Source: Microcaldota archaeon (GTDB lineage Archaea; Micrarchaeota; Micrarchaeia; Micrarchaeales; CABMGC01). From it: a DNA stretch of 10,459 bases. The stretch lies in NCBI GenBank assembly GCA_028866975.1, contig JAGWHG010000008.1, forward strand, positions 1 through 10,459. Reading direction: 5' to 3'. Below, piece after piece: positions 5,922 to 10,459 of the stretch. Every line of letters begins with the position of its first letter. The first letter of the stretch is position 1. The notes below the pieces were generated by a model, which searched no databases, had not been told where the DNA came from, and was given only the letters and a program-made list of their open reading frames with translations. The position numbers were made by a program, and so were the translations under genes.

Positions 5922-6992
5922 GTGCCAGTGCCAAGACGCATCGAGATAAGGCAGCCGGTGCATATCCTCATTCTTTTCCTGATAGTCCAATTCGGAGGTC
6001 TTCTCCTTGCATCTCTGATCTTTTCGTCCCCGCAAACAACACTGACGCAAGCGTCGTCGCAGGGCATAGGAACACTCACGGTCATCTACTACTTCGGCTT
6101 CATAATCTTGTTTGCAGTGCTGATCTTGCTGATAATAAGAATATACAAAGGCGACATAATCTTCACGCTGCTCGAGGCGTTCACGGTCATAGCAACCGCC
6201 TTCTTCGTCTTTCTGATAGTGATCGGCTACTTGTTTCCACAGGCGGATTTCACGGCAGTAGGACCGATAGCGCTCATACTTGCGATCGCTCTGATGTATG
6301 CAAAGATCAAGCGGCAAAACCTCAGAAATGCTGTAGCAATAATATCGAGCATGGGGTTCGGAGTGGTTTTGGGAGTGAGTTTTGGCTTTGCTGCATCATT
6401 TTTGCTGATGGCGCTTGTGGCCGTGTACGATTACGTGGCAGTGTTCATCACAAAGCACATGATAACAATGGCAAAGGCGATGTCGAATCGGAACATGGCG
6501 GTGCTGATCGGCTCATCGGACGTTGAAATAGTGCCAAGGTCCGCACTCAAGGCAAGCCAAAGCGAATACAAAAAATACATATCGGAAGTCAAGAAAGCAA
6601 AGAATCCGCTGCTCAACAAGATAATAAAGCGCGGCGAAGTGCCGCTCGTTTCGCAGGTCATGCTAGGCGGCGGCGACCTAGGACTTCCGCTTATGCTCTC
6701 TGTCAGCGCCTTCTTTGTATTCCTAAATTATTTCCTCAGCATCGCACTGATAATAGGCGCCGTAGCCGGCCAGATACTCACCATGCTGCTTCTCCAAAAG
6801 TACATGAGGGGCCTTCCGGCAATACCCCCACTGTTTGCATCCATGTCAATTGCCCTGGGCTTGGCGCTGTTGCTGGTCCCCGGGCAGGACCTAACGCTTT
6901 CAATGGCCTTGGTGGTGCTAGGGATAGCCGTGTTTGCAGTGATGGTAACCACGTTAGAAAGGCTGAAGGCAAAGGAGTCAAAAACAAAATAG
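5922..6992 (+). CDS. presenilin/signal peptide peptidase-like intramembrane aspartyl protease (archaeal PSH)
   Basis: A 356-residue polytopic membrane protein with roughly nine hydrophobic helices. It carries the three hallmarks of GxGD aspartyl proteases: YD at 169-170 (catalytic Asp170 in LMALVAVYDYVAVF), LGGGD at 248-252 (catalytic Asp252, GxGD form) and LPAIPP at 298-303, in place of the PAL motif. A charged cytosolic loop of about 65 residues (roughly 183-247) separates the two catalytic helices, as in presenilin. These proteases cut membrane-spanning helices, for example leftover signal peptides. PSH homologues are known in several archaea, best studied in Methanoculleus. The GTG start at 5922 is supported by AGGTG at 5912-5916, 5 bases upstream, straddling the mcm stop; GTG 5928 is the alternative. 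The substrate is unknown. Nothing visible ties the enzyme to helicase function; co-transcription with mcm is positional only. Confidence 0.85.
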   Translation: MPVPRRIEIRQPVHILILFLIVQFGGLLLASLIFSSPQTTLTQASSQGIGTLTVIYYFGFIILFAVLILLIIRIYKGDIIFTLLEAFTVIATAFFVFLIVIGYLFPQADFTAVGPIALILAIALMYAKIKRQNLRNAVAIISSMGFGVVLGVSFGFAASFLLMALVAVYDYVAVFITKHMITMAKAMSNRNMAVLIGSSDVEIVPRSALKASQSEYKKYISEVKKAKNPLLNKIIKRGEVPLVSQVMLGGGDLGLPLMLSVSAFFVFLNYFLSIALIIGAVAGQILTMLLLQKYMRGLPAIPPLFASMSIALGLALLLVPGQDLTLSMALVVLGIAVFAVMVTTLERLKAKESKTK

Positions 6993-7001
6993 TAGGGCAG
7001 C

Positions 7002-7010
7002 TATAAATAT
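7002..7010 (+). promoter_or_regulatory. TATA box for the two-gene unit at 7031-7855
   Basis: TATAAATAT is centred 25 bases before the ATG at 7031. It is one of the best box A matches in the window and predicts a leaderless transcript. It lies in the 38-base gap after the presenilin-like gene, so these two genes form a unit separate from mcm. Confidence 0.65.
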
Positions 7011-7030
7011 CCCCAGACGGGATTCAAATC

Positions 7031-7267
7031 ATGGAACGAAGGCAGAAAAATCCGCTGCATTTTTACTCCAATAACGGCCAGAAATCAATAAAGGTAGAGG
7101 AGATGCTGGTCCTCAGCGGGCTAGACTTCAAGAAAGTGCTGGTCGAAAACAAAAGAAGTATTCATATCCCTGCAATAGTCACAGACACAGAGCGAATAAA
7201 TTGCCTAAAGGACATCAAGAGGTATCTCGAACAGAATTCGGTAACGGAAAAAGTATCACTCGATTAA
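7031..7267 (+). CDS. small protein with glutaredoxin/GST-N-like pattern lacking active-site cysteines (unknown function)
   Basis: A 78-residue protein that I do not firmly recognise. Its layout resembles the N-terminal thioredoxin-fold half of glutaredoxins and glutathione S-transferases: a first strand LHFYSNN (9-15), a helix IKVEEMLVLSGLDF (20-33), a second strand KKVLVENK (34-41), IPAIVTD (46-52) with Pro47 where the cis-proline would be, then CLKDIKRYLEQ (58-68), matching the usual final helix that ends in 'YL'. The CxxC or single-Cys active site expected just after the first strand is replaced by SNNGQKS, and the only cysteine is Cys58. If the fold is right, this is not a redox enzyme and more likely a binding or scaffold domain. 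The start is supported by the TATA box 25 bases upstream. It is followed after 15 bases by the membrane protein gene. Base composition is AT-richer than its neighbours. Confidence 0.7.
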   Translation: MERRQKNPLHFYSNNGQKSIKVEEMLVLSGLDFKKVLVENKRSIHIPAIVTDTERINCLKDIKRYLEQNSVTEKVSLD

Positions 7268-7282
7268 AATTGGTGTGCAGAT

Positions 7283-7855
7283 ATGAAGTCTGGCAAATTG
7301 CAAGCAATAATAGCAAAAATACACACTCCATACTCGGATCTTATTGCTCTGAATCGCGACTCTAAGAAATATGCAGAGCTGAAGGCAGCGTTTGGCAATT
7401 TGGATGATAAAAAGATACAAAAGGAAAAAGAAAAGTTCAATAAGCAGGTCACCTTCTTCAACCAGCAACTCCGCGAAGTATCCAACGAGAGCAAGATAGG
7501 ATCCGGCCCCGCTAAGATTTTTGATCGAAGAGAATCCGCCCTAAAAGAGCTGGAGAGAGAAAAAAGGAAGTACTTCAATCCGGAGCGTATGAGAATAGAG
7601 AAAAATATCGCTGACAGCAACAAGCTGTTTAATGCAAGGTATCTGTTAAACGGCCACATAATGAAAATGTTCATGGCAAGCACATCTGCAGCCATACCTC
7701 CTCTAATCATTCCCTCTGTAACTATATTTAAGGGAGTAGCGATGTGGCCACCAGAATTTGCCGCAATTACAATATCGTCAGCCTTCGGAGCCTATATCGC
7801 GGTAAGCACATTTATGCAGAGCCGAATGGGAAAGAACAAGGAAACTTGGAACTAA
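7283..7855 (+). CDS. hypothetical protein: charged helical N-terminus with C-terminal two-helix membrane anchor
   Basis: 190 residues, family not recognised. Residues 25 to 125 are rich in Lys, Glu, Asn, Gln and Arg (for example DDKKIQKEKEKFNKQ and ALKELEREKRK), a pattern expected of long helices or a coiled coil. Residues about 127-149 and 157-178 are hydrophobic and separated by a short Pro-containing turn (MWPPEF), forming a membrane hairpin close to the C-terminus. There is no signal peptide, so the N-terminus should remain in the cytosol, facing the same side as a soluble partner such as the small protein upstream. GGTG at 7272-7275 with a 7-base spacer supports the ATG at 7283. The stop is 1 base from the end of the converging dnaJ. 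Composition is AT-rich compared with the rest of the window. No enzymatic motif is visible; a scaffold or envelope-tether role would be a guess. Confidence 0.7.
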   Translation: MKSGKLQAIIAKIHTPYSDLIALNRDSKKYAELKAAFGNLDDKKIQKEKEKFNKQVTFFNQQLREVSNESKIGSGPAKIFDRRESALKELEREKRKYFNPERMRIEKNIADSNKLFNARYLLNGHIMKMFMASTSAAIPPLIIPSVTIFKGVAMWPPEFAAITISSAFGAYIAVSTFMQSRMGKNKETWN

Positions 7856-7856
7856 T

Positions 7857-8579
7857 TCAGAACATCCCGAATTTCTTGTTCTTCTTTGATCTGCCATCGT
7901 CTTCTCCGCCAACCTTTTCCGCATGGACCCGAAACCTCTCCCTGACCACGACCTTGCCTTTCCCATCGCATTCTTTGCAGAGCTTTTCATAGACCTTGCC
8001 CTTCCCTCTGCACCGATCGCATGGCATCATCATCCTAAAGTTGCCGAACAGGCTGTTTTGCTGCATATACCTTCTTCCGCTGCCCTCGCATCGCTGGCAC
8101 CTTACCTGCTTTGAGCCCGGCTCCCCGCCGCTGCCCTCGCAGTTTGCGCAGTTCTTGTAGCGCTCGACTTCGAACATATTGTCTATGCCCTTCTCCAGAT
8201 CATTGAAAGAGAAAGACAAGTTGACGTGCGTCTGCTCCTGCTGCCCCGCCCCAAATGCCTCCTCAAATCCGCCAAACCCAAATCCGGCCTGGCCGAATAT
8301 GTCACGGAAGAGGTCTTCGGTGTTGAAGCCCTTGAATATGTCCTCCTCTGAGAAGTTCCTGCCGAACTGCTCGGATCCAAACATATCGTACTGCTGTCGT
8401 TTCTGCGGATCTCCAAGGACCGCATAAGCCGCATTTATGTCCTTAAACTTGTCTGCGGCACTGGGGTCCTTGTTCCTGTCCGGGTGGAGCTTTAGCGCAA
8501 GCTCCCTATATGCCTTCTTGATCTGGTCATCGCTGGCGTTCTTGGGTACCCCCAGTATGCTATAGTAATCCTTCGCCAT
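7857..8579 (-). CDS. dnaJ: DnaJ co-chaperone lacking the C-terminal domains
   Basis: Hsp40 partner that stimulates DnaK ATP hydrolysis. The J domain (about 1-68) has the HPD triad at 32-34. A Gly/Phe-rich linker (about 70-112, with GFGFGGFEEAFGAG) follows, then the zinc region (144-208) with all four CxxCxGxG repeats: CANCEGSG, CQRCEGSG, CDRCRGKG and CKECDGKG. The protein then stops at 240 residues, whereas DnaJ normally runs about 370 or more. After the zinc region there is only RERFRVHAEKVGGEDDG, which resembles the first strand of C-terminal domain I up to the 'VDDG' turn, then a Lys-rich tail. Both peptide-binding domains and the dimerisation helix are missing, and I found no remnant of them in other frames downstream. 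The ATG overlaps the dnaK stop by one base (TAATG). Either a true short form or a gene cut by the neighbouring AT-rich pair. Confidence 0.93.
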   Translation of the reverse strand: MAKDYYSILGVPKNASDDQIKKAYRELALKLHPDRNKDPSAADKFKDINAAYAVLGDPQKRQQYDMFGSEQFGRNFSEEDIFKGFNTEDLFRDIFGQAGFGFGGFEEAFGAGQQEQTHVNLSFSFNDLEKGIDNMFEVERYKNCANCEGSGGEPGSKQVRCQRCEGSGRRYMQQNSLFGNFRMMMPCDRCRGKGKVYEKLCKECDGKGKVVVRERFRVHAEKVGGEDDGRSKKNKKFGMF

Positions 8580-10393
8580 TATTTCCCTTCGCCCTCTTCT
8601 TTGCCCTCATCGCCCTTCCCCTCGCCTGCTGGCTGCTGTTGTTCGCCGCCCTGATACATCTCGCCGCCCATCTGCTGCATTGCATCCTTGAGCGCGTCGA
8701 ACTTCTGCTGGATGAGGTCCTTGTCCTCCTTCTTTATGGCGTCCTTTGCGTCCTCTATCGCCTTCTCCACCTTTTCCTTCGACTCCTTCTTTGCCTTATC
8801 GCCGCTCTCCTTGACGAACTTCTCGGCAGAATAGATCATCGATTCGGTGTTGTTCTTAAGCTCTACATAGTCGCGTATCTTCTTGTCCTCTTCGGAGTAC
8901 TGCTCCGCTTCCTTCATCTTCCTTTCTATATCGTCCTTGTTCATCTTGTGCGGAGCAACGACCTTCATGCTCTGCTCCTTGTTCGTCGCCTTGTCCTTGG
9001 CCGTTACGTGGAGTATGCCGTTCGCATCGATATCGAATGATACCTCAATCTGCGGAACTCCTCTCGGGGCAGGCGGTATGCCAGTGAGCATGAACCTTCC
9101 AAGTTCGACGTTGTCCTTTGACATCGCCCTCTCGCCCTGCAGTATGTGTATGTCGACAGTCGTCTGCGAATCGTCTGCTGTGGAGAATACCTGGCTCTTC
9201 TTTATCGGTATTGTAGTGTTCCGATCAAGCACCTTGGTCATGACGCCTCCGAGCGTCTCTATTCCAAGCGACAGCGGCGTGACATCGAGCAGGACTATGT
9301 CCTTTACTTCTCCTGTGAGGACTCCTGCCTGCACAGCAGCGCCGAACGCAACTGCTTCCATCGGGTCTACGCCCCTCTCGATCTTCTTGCCAAGGAGCTG
9401 CTCGACGTACCTTTGCACAATCGGCATCCTAGTCGGCCCTCCGACAAGTATCACCTTGTCTATGTTGCTCGGCTCGAGCTTTGCATCCTTTAGCGCACTG
9501 GTGATCGGCTTTGTGGTCCTCTCGACTATCGGAACAACAATCTCCTCCAGCTTTGCCCTATTGAACTGGTATGTGAAGTGCACCGGCGACTTGTCAGCGC
9601 CCATGGTGAGGAACGGCAAATTCACCTCGCTTGCAAGCGTCGTCGAAAGCTCAATCTTTGCCTTCTCCCCGGCCTCCCGCAGCCTCTGCATCGCCTGCTT
9701 GTCCTTTGATACGTCGACTCCGCTAGTCTTCTTGACCTCCGATAACAAGAAGTCGACTATTGCGTTGTCCATGTCTGTGCCGCCAAGCTGCGTGTCCCCG
9801 TTCGTCGACTTTACTTCGAACACCCCGTTCCCGAACTCCATGACGGTAACGTCAAGGGTTCCTCCGCCGAAGTCGTAGACGAGTATCTTCATGTCCTTTC
9901 CCGCCTTGTCAAGCCCGTATGCCAGGCTTGCCGCAGTCGGCTCGTTGACAAGCCTTACGACCTCAAGTCCTGCGATCTGTCCGGCGTCCTTTGTGGCCTG
10001 CCTTTGATTATCGTTGAAGTACGCTGGCACTGTTATCACCGCCTTCTCCACCTTCTCGCCCAGGAACGACTCTGCATCGTTCTTTATCTTCTGGAGCAGC
10101 ATCGCAGAGAGCTCCTGCGGCGAATACTCCTTGCCCAATATCTTGTATCTGTGGTCTGTGCCCATCTTCCTCTTGAATGCAGCAATCGTCCCATCGGGAT
10201 TTGCCACCGCCTGCCTCTTTGCCGGCTCGCCCATAAGCCTCTGCCCGTCTTTTGTAAACGCCACATAGCTCGGGAAAGACTTCCCGTAGAGCGATGTGCC
10301 CTCGCTGCTCGGTATCAATACCGGCCTTCCGCCTTCAAGCACAGCTGCCGCTGAGTTGGAAGTTCCAAGATCTATTCCTATTATCTTTGCCAT
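8579..10393 (-). CDS. dnaK: molecular chaperone DnaK (Hsp70)
   Basis: ATP-dependent protein-folding chaperone, 604 residues from the ATG at 10393. The N-terminus has the Hsp70 signature IGIDLGTSNS, then VYDFGGGTLDVTV and VILVGGPTRMP of the nucleotide-binding domain. The linker VLLDVTPLSLGIE leads into the beta-sandwich substrate domain and a helical lid rich in Lys and Glu. The tail is disordered-looking, with Gly, Glu and Gln runs. Archaeal Hsp70 systems are considered to have come from bacteria by transfer, and the gene order grpE-dnaK-dnaJ here is the bacterial one. The start was chosen because GGTGA (10399-10403) lies 5 bases upstream and the family begins here; a start at 10423 would add ten unconserved residues. 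The grpE stop lies one base upstream, so the three genes are tightly coupled. The operon promoter is outside the window. Confidence 0.97.
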   Translation of the reverse strand: MAKIIGIDLGTSNSAAAVLEGGRPVLIPSSEGTSLYGKSFPSYVAFTKDGQRLMGEPAKRQAVANPDGTIAAFKRKMGTDHRYKILGKEYSPQELSAMLLQKIKNDAESFLGEKVEKAVITVPAYFNDNQRQATKDAGQIAGLEVVRLVNEPTAASLAYGLDKAGKDMKILVYDFGGGTLDVTVMEFGNGVFEVKSTNGDTQLGGTDMDNAIVDFLLSEVKKTSGVDVSKDKQAMQRLREAGEKAKIELSTTLASEVNLPFLTMGADKSPVHFTYQFNRAKLEEIVVPIVERTTKPITSALKDAKLEPSNIDKVILVGGPTRMPIVQRYVEQLLGKKIERGVDPMEAVAFGAAVQAGVLTGEVKDIVLLDVTPLSLGIETLGGVMTKVLDRNTTIPIKKSQVFSTADDSQTTVDIHILQGERAMSKDNVELGRFMLTGIPPAPRGVPQIEVSFDIDANGILHVTAKDKATNKEQSMKVVAPHKMNKDDIERKMKEAEQYSEEDKKIRDYVELKNNTESMIYSAEKFVKESGDKAKKESKEKVEKAIEDAKDAIKKEDKDLIQQKFDALKDAMQQMGGEMYQGGEQQQPAGEGKGDEGKEEGEGK

Positions 10394-10394
10394 T

Positions 10395-10459
10395 TCATTC
10401 ACCTTTGTTTCCTTTCGATACAATGACCGATGACGGCCTTACCAAAACATCATTTAGCG
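10395..10459 (-). CDS. grpE: GrpE nucleotide exchange factor, last 20 codons only
   Basis: Partial gene running off the window edge. The open frame reads LNDVLVRPSSVIVSKG followed by NKGE and a stop, matching the typical GrpE ending (a 'vLRPa.V.VsKG' strand). GrpE releases ADP from DnaK and restarts the chaperone cycle. The stop (10395-10397) leaves a 1-base gap before the dnaK ATG, and the dnaK Shine-Dalgarno lies inside the last grpE codons. The reading is short, so it depends on both the motif and the position in front of dnaK. Confidence 0.8.
   Translation of the reverse strand, partial: LNDVLVRPSSVIVSKGNKGE
10399..10403 (-). promoter_or_regulatory. Shine-Dalgarno of dnaK inside the grpE end
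   Basis: On the minus strand GGTGA stands 5 bases before the dnaK ATG and matches the archaeal anti-Shine-Dalgarno (complement of TCACC at the 16S rRNA 3' end). It fixes the dnaK start and suggests that grpE translation feeds into dnaK. Confidence 0.7.

Noticed and set aside
8883..9878. Long plus-strand open frame opposite dnaK
   Set aside because: It is the antisense shadow of a fully conserved dnaK; its Ser/Thr-rich content is what the complement of this coding sequence gives.
1..10459. CRISPR array, insertion sequence or long direct repeats
   Set aside because: I saw no regularly spaced repeats, no transposase motifs and no terminal inverted repeats with target duplications.

Overview
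The window is almost certainly archaeal. It carries an archaeal-type ribosomal protein S2, the C-terminal part of RNA polymerase subunit N (rpoN), an MCM replicative helicase, a RibL-type FAD synthase, a class III (archaellin/pilin-type) signal peptide protein, a presenilin-like membrane aspartyl protease, and TATA boxes placed about 25 bases before start codons (leaderless transcripts). Short intergenic gaps, small proteins, mid-range GC and a pilin starting with a QAAVDFMMSYG-type N-terminus suggest a small-genome DPANN archaeon such as a Micrarchaeota/ARMAN-like lineage. That placement is inference; no phylogenetic test was possible.

Left end (1-1009, + strand): bases 1 to about 129 do not match the rest. 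Read on the minus strand they resemble a proteobacterial AsmA-type protein, and they run directly into the 3' part of rpoN, which has lost its N-terminal zinc knuckle. This looks like a chimeric contig end. After rpoN comes a Pro-like tRNA gene with an anticodon-position AGG and a 13-base insertion in its T-loop, then rpsB starting only 5 bases after the tRNA.

Middle (1019-3682): a leaderless pilin-like gene (+) converges on a minus-strand pair, metG then ribL. A 170-base divergent intergenic region (3683-3852) separates metG from mcm and contains a perfect 14-bp palindrome between the two likely promoters.

Right-middle (3853-7855, + strand): mcm is followed after 8 bases by a presenilin-like (PSH) intramembrane protease with YD, GxGD and PAL-like motifs. 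Then comes a separately promoted, AT-richer pair of unrecognised genes: a 78-residue protein with a glutaredoxin/GST-like thioredoxin-fold pattern but no active-site cysteines, and a 190-residue protein with a charged helical N-terminus and a C-terminal membrane hairpin.

Right end (7857-10459, - strand): a grpE-dnaK-dnaJ chaperone operon. The last 20 codons of grpE are present at the window edge, dnaK is complete, and dnaJ overlaps dnaK by one base. DnaJ stops right after its zinc-finger domain and lacks both C-terminal substrate-binding domains. It ends one base from the converging AT-rich gene pair, so that pair may mark where dnaJ was cut short.
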